Below are positions 51,190 through 60,800 of a stretch of 64,000 nucleotides of DNA, piece by piece. The DNA lies in assembly GCF_028548395.1 (NCBI RefSeq), contig NZ_JAQQLA010000003.1, positions 434,001 to 498,000 of the forward strand, read 5' to 3'. This DNA comes from Vogesella indigofera. GTDB taxonomy: Bacteria > Pseudomonadota > Gammaproteobacteria > Burkholderiales > Chromobacteriaceae. The notes below the pieces were generated by a model, which worked only from the letters and a program-made list of their open reading frames with translations, searched no databases and had not been told where the DNA came from. Positions within the stretch are counted from its first letter, which is position 1. Each line of letters opens with the position of its first letter. The translations under genes and the position numbers were made by a program.

Positions 51190-51296
51190 CTTTCGAACTA
51201 GTTTCCCCCGCCAATTGGCCTTGTGCGACTAACCCTTAATTCTCGTAGGGTTTAACCCTGTGGCGAATGTTGGCCGCATGTCCGGCGGCGTAAGGT
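51190..51296 (+). promoter_or_regulatory. narK1 upstream region with two blocks shared with narG
   Basis: CTTTCGAACTAGT (51190-51202) and CCTGTGGCGAATG (51257-51269) recur exactly upstream of narG. The second block starts 34 bases before a possible -10 (TAAGGT, 51291), the same distance as at narG. An AACCCT...AGGGTT inverted repeat lies between (51231-51253), and repeat half-sites at 51176 and 51269. Confidence 0.5.
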
Positions 51297-51328
51297 GTGA
51301 GCTGTACTAATTGCGCGGGTAGCTCACC

Positions 51329-52609
51329 ATGGCTTCGAATACTTACAAGCAATACGCTGTGCTGGCCTCCAGCACGGTGGCGTTTACCGTGTGCTTCATG
51401 ATCTGGATGATGTTTGCGGTCCTGGGCATTCCGATCAAGGAACAGCTTGGCCTGTCGGAAACCCAGTTCGGCATCCTGGCGGCGACGCCGGTGCTGACCG
51501 GTTCGCTGGTGCGGGTACCGCTGGGCATCTGGACCGACCGCTTCGGCGGCCGCATCGTCCTGTTCCTGCTGATGCTGACCTGCGTGATTCCGATCTACGC
51601 GATGCAGTTTGCCACCGCTTACTGGCACTTCCTCGCCATCGGTCTCTGTGTTGGCCTGGCTGGCGGCTCGTTCTCGGTGGGCACCCCTTACGTGGCTCGC
51701 TGGTTCCGCAAGGAGCAGCAGGGCATGGCGATGGGCGTGTTCGGCGCCGGTAACGCCGGTTCCTCGCTGACCAAGCTGATCGCGCCCGGCATCATCGCCG
51801 CCGCCGGCTGGCAGATGGTACCGACCGTCTACGCGGTGATCATGCTGATTACCGCCATCCTGTTCTGGTTTTTCTCCTTCCACGATCCCAAGCACCTGGT
51901 GACCAGCAAGACCTCGCTGGCACAACAGTGGGCGCTGATGAAAGACCCAGCGGTGCTGCGCTACTGCCAGTACTACTCGGTGGTGTTCGGCGGCTATGTC
52001 GCCCTGGCGCTGTGGATGACCAAATACTACGTCGGCGAATACGGCTTCGACATCAAGCATGCCGCCTTTCTTGCCGCCTGTTTCTCGCTGCCTGGTGGTG
52101 TGCTGCGCGCGGTCGGTGGCTGGCTGTCGGACAAGTACGGTGCCTACAAGGTGACCTGGGGCGTGATGTGGGTTTGCTGGGTGGCCTTCTTCATCCTGTC
52201 CTACCCGCAGACTTCGTTCGTGATCCAGACCATCAAGGGCCCGCAAAGCTTCCACCTCGGCCTCGGTACCACCATGTTCACGGTGATCCTGTTCGCCGTC
52301 GGTGTAGCGATGGCGATCGGCAAGGCTTCGGTGTTCAAGTTCATTGCCAACGAATTCCCCGACAACATCGGCGCGGTGTCCGGCGTGGTCGGCCTCGCCG
52401 GCGGTCTGGGTGGCTTCCTGTTGCCGATCATGTTCGGTGCGCTGGTCGACCTGACCGGGGTGCGTTCCAGCTCCTTCATGCTGCTGTACGGCACCGTCTG
52501 CGTGTCGCTGATCTGGATGCACTTCTCCTTCCGTGCCGTGCGCCAGAAAGAGGAAGCAGCCGAGGAACCGTTTGCAAAGGGCGCAAAGCTGACCATGGCG
52601 GAACGTTGA
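51329..52609 (+). CDS. narK1: NarK1-type nitrate transporter (MFS)
   Basis: A 12-helix major-facilitator protein of the nitrate/nitrite porter family, 426 residues. Nitrate signature segments are present: GLAGGSFSVGTPYVARWFRK in the first half and ALVDLTGVRSSSF near the end, with the substrate-binding arginines expected in PLGIWTDRFGGR and AVGGWLSDKYG contexts. The type-I sequence suggests proton-coupled nitrate uptake, with NarK2 as the nitrate/nitrite exchanger; this division of labour is inferred from other denitrifiers. First gene of narK1-narK2. Confidence 0.9.
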   Translation: MASNTYKQYAVLASSTVAFTVCFMIWMMFAVLGIPIKEQLGLSETQFGILAATPVLTGSLVRVPLGIWTDRFGGRIVLFLLMLTCVIPIYAMQFATAYWHFLAIGLCVGLAGGSFSVGTPYVARWFRKEQQGMAMGVFGAGNAGSSLTKLIAPGIIAAAGWQMVPTVYAVIMLITAILFWFFSFHDPKHLVTSKTSLAQQWALMKDPAVLRYCQYYSVVFGGYVALALWMTKYYVGEYGFDIKHAAFLAACFSLPGGVLRAVGGWLSDKYGAYKVTWGVMWVCWVAFFILSYPQTSFVIQTIKGPQSFHLGLGTTMFTVILFAVGVAMAIGKASVFKFIANEFPDNIGAVSGVVGLAGGLGGFLLPIMFGALVDLTGVRSSSFMLLYGTVCVSLIWMHFSFRAVRQKEEAAEEPFAKGAKLTMAER

Positions 52610-52689
52610 TGTCCGGCTGGCACCGAGTGTGATGTGTCGTAATGAAATTTAAGGGGTGGCAGGGGCCACCCTTCAGGGAGGATGACAAA

Positions 52690-54081
52690 ATGTCACAAAG
52701 TTCGTCTCATGTTCTGACCCGCTGGGAGCCGGAAAGCCCCAGCTTCTGGCAGCAAGACGGCAAAGCCGTCGCCCGCCGCAATCTGTGGCTGTCCATTCCG
52801 GCGCTGACGCTGGCCTTCATCATCTGGCAGGTGTGGAGCGTGGCCGTGCTGAACATGCCGAACATCGGCTTCAGCTACACCCAGAACCAGCTGTTCTGGC
52901 TGGCGGCCTTGCCGGCGTTGTCCGGCGCCACGCTGCGCATTTTCTACTCCTTCATGGTGCCGATCTTCGGCGGCCGCCGCTGGACGGCGATTTCCACCGC
53001 CAGCCTGCTGATCCCGGCGATCGGTATCGGCTTCGCGGTGCAGGACCCGAACACCAGTTACGTGACCATGCTGATCCTGGCGCTGCTGTGCGGCTTCGGC
53101 GGTGGCAACTTCAGCTCCTCGATGTCCAACATCAGCTTCTTCTTCCCGAAAGCCGAAAAGGGCACCGCACTGGGCCTGAACGCCGGTCTGGGTAACCTCG
53201 GCGTGTCGGTGGTGCAGTTCGTGGTGCCGATCGTGATCACCATGGGCTTGTTCGGCAGCTTCGGCGGCGAGCCGCAGACCTGGGTCAAGGGCGAGGCCAC
53301 CAAGCAGATGTGGCTGCAGAACGCCGGCTTCGTGTGGGTACCGTTCATCTTGCTGTCGACGTTGGCTGCATGGTTCGGCATGAACGACATCGCCTCAGCC
53401 AAGGCCTCGTTTGCTGACCAGGCAGTGATCTTTAAGCGCAAGCACAACTGGCTGATGTGCTGGCTGTACATCGGCACCTTCGGTTCCTTCATCGGTTTTG
53501 CTGCCGGCTTCCCGCTGCTGATGAAAGGCCAGTTCCCGGATGTTGACCCGAGCAAGTACGTGTTCTTCGGCCCACTGGTCGGCGCACTGGCGCGCCCGGT
53601 TGGTGGCTGGCTGTCGGACAAGGTCGGCGGTGCCAAGGTGACGCAGGTGGTGTTCGCACTGATGATCGCCGCGGTGTTTGGCGTGCTCAACTTCCTGCCG
53701 CACGGCGGCCAGGGCGGCAACTTCCAGGGCTTCTTCGCCATGTTCCTGTGCCTGTTCGCGCTGACCGGCATCGGTAACGGCTCCACCTTCATGCAGGTGC
53801 CGACCATCTTCCTGACCCTGCACCAACGCATGGCCGGCAAGGGTGAGGCAGCGCAGAAAAAAGCGATTGCCGACGCGACCAAGGAGGCCGCAGCGGTACT
53901 GGGCTTCTCTGGTGCCATCGGTGCCTACGGCGGCTTCTTCATCCCGAAAAGCTACGGTACCTCGATCGCGCTGACCGGCGGTGTCGATGCCGCGCTGTAC
54001 GCCTTCATCGCCTTCTACGTCAGCTGCCTGCTGATCAACGGCTGGTACTACGCCCGCAAGAACGCGGAAGTGCCTTGCTGA
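52690..54081 (+). CDS. narK: NarK2-type nitrate/nitrite antiporter (MFS)
   Basis: A 463-residue major-facilitator protein closest to E. coli NarK: RWEPESPSFWQQDGKAVARR at the N-terminus, GGGNFSSSMSNISFFFPKAE as the nitrate signature, and long loops with GEPQTWVKGEATKQMWLQNA. Exchanges nitrate for nitrite during respiration. A strong GGGAGGATG ribosome site sets the start at 52690, 80 bases after narK1; the upstream in-frame ATG at 52642 is not supported. Terminator at 54124. Confidence 0.92.
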   Translation: MSQSSSHVLTRWEPESPSFWQQDGKAVARRNLWLSIPALTLAFIIWQVWSVAVLNMPNIGFSYTQNQLFWLAALPALSGATLRIFYSFMVPIFGGRRWTAISTASLLIPAIGIGFAVQDPNTSYVTMLILALLCGFGGGNFSSSMSNISFFFPKAEKGTALGLNAGLGNLGVSVVQFVVPIVITMGLFGSFGGEPQTWVKGEATKQMWLQNAGFVWVPFILLSTLAAWFGMNDIASAKASFADQAVIFKRKHNWLMCWLYIGTFGSFIGFAAGFPLLMKGQFPDVDPSKYVFFGPLVGALARPVGGWLSDKVGGAKVTQVVFALMIAAVFGVLNFLPHGGQGGNFQGFFAMFLCLFALTGIGNGSTFMQVPTIFLTLHQRMAGKGEAAQKKAIADATKEAAAVLGFSGAIGAYGGFFIPKSYGTSIALTGGVDAALYAFIAFYVSCLLINGWYYARKNAEVPC

Positions 54082-54123
54082 CGACTTCTCCAAGTTTGCG
54101 GACTTTTTCTGCAATCTTCTTCG

Positions 54124-54148
54124 GCGCCCCTCGGGGCGCTTTTTTTTC
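54124..54148 (+). terminator. narK1-narK2 terminator
   Basis: GCGCCCC-TC-GGGGCGC followed by eight Ts, 42 bases after the narK2 stop. Confidence 0.92.
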
Positions 54149-54398
54149 GCACTGCGGCGACGATGACGATCTCGCCAAGCCGTGCGCCATCGTGAATTGC
54201 TAGACGTGGATCAAGGCCGACGCAGGGCGCCACCGGCTATACGTCATGCGCGCCAGCAACGGTGGAGGGGTATCGCATACGTTGCCGCGCCACCATACGA
54301 GCCGCCCGCAGGCGGCCACCCGCACGGAGTGACAGGAAATCCAGCAAGCGTAATGCCCACGACGTTAACCGGCTTGACCCCTCTTCTGGAGTGTGACG

Positions 54399-56015
54399 AT
54401 GACCATCAAACTGAAGTTGTTGTGTTTTACCGTTCTGGCCCTGCTGGCGGCGCTGGTGCCCAGCATGGTGGGCCTGAACGCCTTGCGGGCGGCCGATGCC
54501 AAGCTGGACGTGGTCAATGAGACCATCATCCCGCGGCTGGGACTGGTGGCGAATATCCGCAGCACGTTCAAGGATCTGCGTATCGACGACATCCTGCAGG
54601 TGTACGAGCAGGACAGCAGTTTCCAGCTGCAGGCGCGGCTGCGCACCCGCGAAACCTCGCACAAGCTGCGCCAGCTGCTGCGGCAGCTGAAGTCGCAACT
54701 GCGTCATCCCGAGGACTTGGCCAACCTGCAACGCTTCGACACGCTGTTCGAGCAGTACCTGCTGCTGCTGGACCGGGTACACGCGGTGCGGGTGACGCCG
54801 GGAATGACGGCGCCGCAACTGTCGGCGGCGATGGAACCGTGGCGCCAGGTGGGCACCGAGCTGGGTAGCTCGGTGACGGCCATCGTCAACGATGTACTGG
54901 ACGAGGGGCGCCACAACCGGGCGCAGGCCGAGGCGGAAATGGCCTCCGCCAAGCTGGCGTTTGCGGTGTCGCTGCTGTTGTCCATGGTGTTGCTGTTCGG
55001 CTGTGGCTGGCTGATCCTGCGCAGTATCAACCGTCCGGTGCAGTCGGCGGTGCTGGCGGTGCGCGGCATCTCCGACCGCCAGGACCTGTCGCAGCGCGTG
55101 GTGGTGCACAAGAATGACGAGATCGGTGGCCTGCTGAAGGCGTTCAACCACTTGCTGGGCAAGATGCGCGATTCCATCCACCAGATCGGCGACCACTCGC
55201 ACGCGGTGACGGTGGCGGCGGAAGACCTCAGCGTGGCGTCCGACCAGGTGAAGAGCGGTGCCCATCACGCCAGCGTATCGGCCACGGAAATGGCGGCGGC
55301 CGTGGAGGCGGTCACCATCAGTATCGGCCACATTGCCGAGCGCACCCGCGATGCCGACCGGCTGGCGACGGCCTCCGGGCAGCAGGTGGTGCAGAGCGAA
55401 CGGCTGATCCGCGATACGGTGACCGAGATCGAGAGCATCTCCAGTGCGGTGAACGACACTGCGCGCTACGTGCAGGAGCTGCAAAACCGCAGCGAGTCGA
55501 TCGGTTCGGTGGTCAACGTGATCGGCGAGATCGCCGACCAGATCAACCTGCTGGCGTTGAACGCCGCGATCGAGGCCGCCCGTGCCGGTGAATCCGGGCG
55601 CGGCTTTGCCGTGGTCGCCGACGAGGTGCGCAAGCTGGCTGAGCGTACCACCGCGTCTACCGGGCAGATTCATGCCACCGTTTCCAGTATCCGCGAAGGC
55701 TCGACCGCCACCGTGCACCTGATCGGTGACGTGGTTGGCCGCGTCGAGCAGGGCGTGGCGCGGGTGCGCGAGGCTGGCGTCGCCATCGGCGAGCTGCGCA
55801 CGCTGGCCGGGCAGGTTGGTCAGCAGGTGGCGGATATTGCCGCCGCCATCCACGAGCAGAGCGAAGCCAGTGGTCGCATCTCGCAGAAGGTGGAAGGCAT
55901 CGCCCAGATTGCCGAGGAGAGCAGCGCCGCGGCACAGAGCACCGCGCTCAATGCGCTGCGTCTGCACGAGCTGGCGCAGAACATGCGCCGTGACGTGGCC
56001 TGTTACACCACTTGA
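54399..56015 (+). CDS. Methyl-accepting chemotaxis protein
   Basis: A transmembrane chemoreceptor of 538 residues. TM1 about 7-30, a periplasmic four-helix-bundle-type sensor of about 155 residues, TM2 about 187-208 ([20 protein letters not shown]), HAMP about 210-262, and the cytoplasmic hairpin with the conserved tip [19 protein letters not shown] and [15 protein letters not shown]. No C-terminal CheR-tether pentapeptide. ATG at 54399 with GGAG nine bases upstream. It lies between the nitrate transporters and narG, so sensing of nitrate or redox state is possible; the ligand cannot be read from sequence. Confidence 0.92.
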   Translation: MTIKLKLLCFTVLALLAALVPSMVGLNALRAADAKLDVVNETIIPRLGLVANIRSTFKDLRIDDILQVYEQDSSFQLQARLRTRETSHKLRQLLRQLKSQLRHPEDLANLQRFDTLFEQYLLLLDRVHAVRVTPGMTAPQLSAAMEPWRQVGTELGSSVTAIVNDVLDEGRHNRAQAEAEMASAKLAFAVSLLLSMVLLFGCGWLILRSINRPVQSAVLAVRGISDRQDLSQRVVVHKNDEIGGLLKAFNHLLGKMRDSIHQIGDHSHAVTVAAEDLSVASDQVKSGAHHASVSATEMAAAVEAVTISIGHIAERTRDADRLATASGQQVVQSERLIRDTVTEIESISSAVNDTARYVQELQNRSESIGSVVNVIGEIADQINLLALNAAIEAARAGESGRGFAVVADEVRKLAERTTASTGQIHATVSSIREGSTATVHLIGDVVGRVEQGVARVREAGVAIGELRTLAGQVGQQVADIAAAIHEQSEASGRISQKVEGIAQIAEESSAAAQSTALNALRLHELAQNMRRDVACYTT

Positions 56016-56284
56016 GCTAGGGTCGCTGCCGGCGGAGGCCGGCAGCGGGCAGGGCGGTAATTTTCTTACATGAAACTTACATTTAATTGGCAGTGCGAGC
56101 CGTTTATGCCGCTGTGGTAGCAGAGACGGATTCTTTCAAGGCAATGAAAATCAAAAGAAAAAATCTCTTTCGGTGAGTAAGTTGCCGATTAATTACTGTA
56201 AGAATAGTGAAAGTAATCGAGTACAAGCCGCATAGTCATTAGACTACCGCTCCCATGCATAACAACACACGGAGCCTTAGTCAC

Positions 56285-57535
56285 ATGCCACAGCATGTCC
56301 ACTCAGCACAATACGGGAAGCCGCTGGCGGTGCTGACTTCCCTGTTCTTCATGTGGGGTCTGATCACCTCGCTCAACGATATCCTGGTGCCGCATCTCAA
56401 GGGCGTGTTCGCGCTGAGCTATGTGCAGGCGGCGCTGGTGCAGTTCAGTTTCTTTACTGCCTATTTCATCGTGTCGCTGCCGGCTGGGCGGCTGGTGCAG
56501 GCCTGTGGCTACCAGCGTGGCATTGTCGCCGGGCTGTGCACCGCCGGCATCGGCTGCCTGCTGTTCTATCCGGCGGCGGCCAGTCTGTCGTATCCGGCCT
56601 TTCTTGGCGCGCTGTTCGTGCTGGCGGCGGGCATCACCGTGCTGCAGGTGGCGGCCAACCCTTACGTGACACGACTGGGGCCGGCGAAGACGGCGTCCAG
56701 CCGCCTCAACCTGACCCAGGCATTCAATGCGCTGGGCACCGCCGTGGCACCGCTGCTGGGCGCGATGCTGATCCTGGTCGACAGCCACGACGGCGCGACG
56801 GCCAAGGCCAGCGCGGTGCAACTGCCGTATCTGGTGCTGGCCGGCCTGTTGTTCGCCATCGCGGTGGTGTTCGCACTGCTGCGCCTGCCGGCGATCAAGG
56901 ACGAGCACCCGCAGCAGGCGGCCGCCGCCGGCGAGGTGGTGCGTCACAGCGTGTGGCAGCACCGTCATCTGGTGCTGGGCGCGGTGGCGATCTTCGTCTA
57001 CGTTGGTGCTGAGGTCGGCATCGGCAGCTTCCTGGTCAGCCTGATGGAGCAGCCGGACATCGGCGGCCTGAACCAAGCCGATGCCGGCCGCCTGCTGGCC
57101 GTGTACTGGGGCTGTGCCATGGTCGGGCGCTTCCTGGGCAGCGTGGTAATGCGCCACGTTGCCGCCAGCAAGGTGCTGGCCTGCAATGCGCTGCTCAGCG
57201 TGCTGCTGATCTCCGTGGCGGTGCTGTGTGGCGGCAAGCTGGCGATGTACAGCCTGCTGGCGGTCGGGCTGTGCAACTCGATCATGTTCCCGACCATCTT
57301 CTCGCTGGCGCTGAACGGGCTGGGGCGCTTCACCGGTGCCGGCTCCGGCGTGCTGTGCATGGCGATTGTCGGCGGGGCGCTGATGCCGCTGTTGCAGGCG
57401 TCGCTGGCGGACAGCCTCGGCCTGCTGCTGTCCTTCGTGGTGCCGCTGCTGTGCTACCTGTTCATTTTCTACTACGGCATTGCCGGTCACAAGCCGCGCC
57501 ACGCCACCCCGGACCTGGCGCTGGCGACCTCCTGA
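56285..57535 (+). CDS. FucP/GluP-type sugar MFS transporter
   Basis: A fucose:H+ symporter-family (FHS) transporter, about 12 helices, 416 residues. The family opening FFMWGLITSLNDILVPHLK is exact, with VQFSFFTAYFIVSLPAGRLV and LQVAANPYVTRLGP. Likely imports a hexose such as glucose or galactose with protons. The ATG at 56285 has GGAG ten bases upstream; an ATG at 56255 is possible. The 240-bp upstream region is AT-rich and contains ATTAC...GTAAT around 56195-56220, a possible operator. No sugar catabolic genes are adjacent. Confidence 0.85.
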   Translation: MPQHVHSAQYGKPLAVLTSLFFMWGLITSLNDILVPHLKGVFALSYVQAALVQFSFFTAYFIVSLPAGRLVQACGYQRGIVAGLCTAGIGCLLFYPAAASLSYPAFLGALFVLAAGITVLQVAANPYVTRLGPAKTASSRLNLTQAFNALGTAVAPLLGAMLILVDSHDGATAKASAVQLPYLVLAGLLFAIAVVFALLRLPAIKDEHPQQAAAAGEVVRHSVWQHRHLVLGAVAIFVYVGAEVGIGSFLVSLMEQPDIGGLNQADAGRLLAVYWGCAMVGRFLGSVVMRHVAASKVLACNALLSVLLISVAVLCGGKLAMYSLLAVGLCNSIMFPTIFSLALNGLGRFTGAGSGVLCMAIVGGALMPLLQASLADSLGLLLSFVVPLLCYLFIFYYGIAGHKPRHATPDLALATS

Positions 57536-57555
57536 TATCGCCGCCAGCTTGACGC

Positions 57556-57588
57556 AGCCCTGCCGACAGCCATCGGCAGGGCTTTTTT
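57556..57588 (+). terminator. Sugar transporter terminator
   Basis: AGCCCTGCCGA-CAGCCA-TCGGCAGGGCT followed by TTTTT, 20 bases after the stop. Confidence 0.92.
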
Positions 57589-57650
57589 CATGATGCTGAC
57601 AACGCCTGCTGTGGCGGGCGGACACCTCCCAACGCCGGGGTCGTCTACCA

Positions 57651-57735
57651 CTTTCGAACTAGTCGCCTTCCTCCCTCTGCGTCATATCGCTGCCACCTGT
57701 GGCGAATGGGCGCCATTGCTGCGTTTTCCTATTCT
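57651..57735 (+). promoter_or_regulatory. narG upstream region with blocks shared with narK1
   Basis: CTTTCGAACTAGT (57651-57663) and CCTGTGGCGAATG (57696-57708) are identical to blocks upstream of narK1. A putative -10 TATTCT is at 57730, 34 bases from the start of the second block, which would centre that block near -40. No canonical FNR box TTGAT-N4-ATCAA is seen. Confidence 0.5.
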
Positions 57736-57766
57736 GTCAACCGTGACCACAGGTATCCGCATTCGC

Positions 57767-57792
57767 TTGCGGCCAACCTTTGCGGGCCGCAA
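57767..57792. repeat. GCGGCCAAC pair in the narG leader
   Basis: TTGCGGCC and GGCCGCAA form exact 8-bp arms around AACCTTTGCG. It falls in the presumed 5' untranslated region, 15 bases upstream of the narG ribosome site (ACGGAGG, 57806-57812). Confidence 0.7.
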
Positions 57793-57816
57793 TGGCGGCA
57801 AAAATACGGAGGCAAA

Positions 57817-60800
57817 ATGAGCCACTTTCTCGACAGACTGAATTTTCTGGGCAAGGTGAAATCCACCTTCGCCGATGGCCACGGTGCGGTGGTAAAAGAA
57901 GACCGCAAGTGGGAAGACGGCTACCGTCAACGCTGGCAGCACGACAAGATCGTGCGTTCCACCCACGGCGTGAACTGCACCGGCTCCTGTAGCTGGAAGG
58001 TGTATGTCAAAAACGGCCTGATCACCTGGGAAACCCAGCAGACCGACTACCCGCGTACCCGTCCCGATCTGCCTAACCACGAACCGCGCGGCTGCCCCCG
58101 TGGTGCGTCGTACAGCTGGTACGTGTATTCCGCCCAGCGCGTGAAATACCCGATGGTGCGCGGCCGCCTGATGAAGCTGTGGCGCGAAGCCCGCAAGACC
58201 ATGGGCGCCATTGATGCCTGGGAACAGATCAGCCAGAACCCGGAAACAGCCAAACAGTACAAATCCAAGCGTGGCCAGGGCGGTTTCGTGCGCGCCAGCT
58301 GGGATGAAGTGAATGAAATCATCGCGGCATCCAATGCCTACACCATCAAGAACTACGGCCCTGACCGCGTAGTCGGCTTCTCGCCGATTCCGGCAATGTC
58401 GATGGTGTCCTACGCTGCCGGTAGCCGCTACCTGTCGCTGATCGGTGGCGTACCGCTGTCGTTCTATGACTGGTACTGCGACTTGCCGCCGGCCTCGCCG
58501 CAGGTCTGGGGCGAACAGACCGACGTGGCCGAATCGGCCGACTGGTACAACTCCACCTACCTGATGGTATGGGGCTCCAACGTACCGATGACACGTACCC
58601 CGGACGCCCACTTCTATACCGAAGTGCGCTACAAGGGCACCAAGACCGTGGCGGTATCATCCGACTTCGGCGAAATGGCCAAGTTCGGCGACATCTGGCT
58701 GGCGCCGAAGCAGGGCACCGACGCCGCGCTGGCAATGGCGATGGGCCATGTCATCTTCAAGGAGTTCCACCTCGACAATCCGTCGGCCTACTTCACCGAT
58801 TACATCCGTCAGTACACCGACATGCCGATGCTGGTGACGCTGCGCCAGGACGGCGGCCGTTACGTGCCGGACTACTTCCTGCGTGCCTCGCACCTGGAAG
58901 CCAATCTGGGCGAGAACACCAACCCGGAATGGAAAACGCTGATCATCGACGAGCTCAGCGGCAAGATCGTGGCACCGAACGGCTCCATCGGTTTCCGCTG
59001 GACCCAGCCAGAAGGCGAAGCCGGCAAGTGGAACCTGGAAGAGAAGGACGGCGGCAACGGTAACGAAGTCAAGGGTCGCCTGTCGCTGATCGAACAGCGT
59101 GACGACGTGGTCGGCGTGGCCTTCCCGTACTTCGGTGCCGAGCACGACGAACTGCTGACCCGCAACGTGCCGGTCAAGCGCATCACCCTCGCCGACGGCA
59201 AGCAGGCGCTGGTGGCCACCGTGTTCGACCTGATGGCGGCCAACTACGGCATCGACCGTGGCCTCGGCGGCGGCAACGTGGCGAAGGACTACTTCGACGA
59301 CGTACCGTACACCCCGGCCTGGCAGCAGAAACACACCGGCGTGAAGCCGGAGATGGTGATCCAGGTGGCGCGCGAATTCGCGCAGAACGCCGACCAGACC
59401 CGCGGCAAGTCGATGGTGATCGTCGGCGCGGCGCTGAACCACTGGTACCACATGGATATGACCTACCGCGGCATCATCAACATGCTGATGATGTGCGGTT
59501 GTATCGGCCAGAGCGGCGGTGGCTGGTGCCACTACGTCGGCCAGGAAAAACTGCGTCCGCAAACCGGCTGGGCACCGCTGGCCTTCGCCGCCGACTGGAA
59601 CCGTCCGGCACGCCAGATGAACGGCACCAGCTTCTTCTACGCGCACACCAGTCAGTGGCGCCACGAGAAACTGGGCGTCAACGAGATCCTGTGCCCGACT
59701 GCCAACGGCAGCATGGCCAACATGGCGCTGATCGACTACAACGCCAAGGCCGAGCGCATGGGCTGGTTGCCGTCGGCACCGCAGCTGACCACCAACCCGC
59801 TGGACATTACCCGTCTCGCCGCGGCCGAAGGCAAGGATCCGATCGCCTACACGGTGGAAAGCCTGAAGTCCGGCAAGCTGGACATGGCCTGCAACGATCC
59901 GGACAACCCGAAGAACTTCCCGCGCAATATGTTCGTGTGGCGTTCCAACATCCTGGGTTCCTCCGGCAAGGGCCACGAGTACTTCCTGAAGTACCTGCTC
60001 GGCACCCAGAACGCGGTGATGAATAGCGAAGAAGGCTGCATCAAGCCGACCGAAATCACCGTGCGTCCGGCGGTGGAAGGCAAGCTCGACCTGCTGGTGG
60101 TGCTGGACTTCCGCATGTCCACCACCTGCCTGTACGGCGACATCGTGCTGCCGACCGCCACCTGGTACGAGAAGGACGACCTCAACACCTCCGACATGCA
60201 CCCATTCATCCACCCGTTGTCGGAAGCGGTACAGCCGCTGTGGCAGGCGAAGAGTGACTGGGAAATCTACAAGGGCTTCGCCAAGGCGATCTCTGAAGTA
60301 GGCGGCGACTACCTCGGCGTGCAGAAGGATCTGGTACTGACCCCGCTGATGCACGACACCCCGGAAGAGCTGGGTCAGCCATTCGACCCGCGCGACTGGA
60401 AAAAAGGCGAGTGCGACCCGATTCCAGGCAAGACCATGCCGAAGATGACGGTAGTGGAACGCGATTACACCAAGATCTACGACAAGTTCACCTCCATCGG
60501 CCCGTTGCTGGAAAAAGTGGGCAACGGCGGCAAGGGCATCGCCTGGAAAACCGGCCACGAAGTGGACGTGCTGCGCGGCCTGAACCAGACCGTGGCAGAA
60601 GGTGTTGCCGCCGGCCAGCCGAAGCTGAATACCGCCATCGACGCGGCAGAGATGATCCTGACGCTGGCACCGGAAACCAACGGCCACGTGGCAGTGAAGG
60701 CCTGGGGCGCGCTGTCCAAGATCACCGGACGCGACCACACCCATCTGGCACTGCCGCGCGAGCATGACTCCATCCGCTTCCGCGACGTGCAGGCGCAGCC

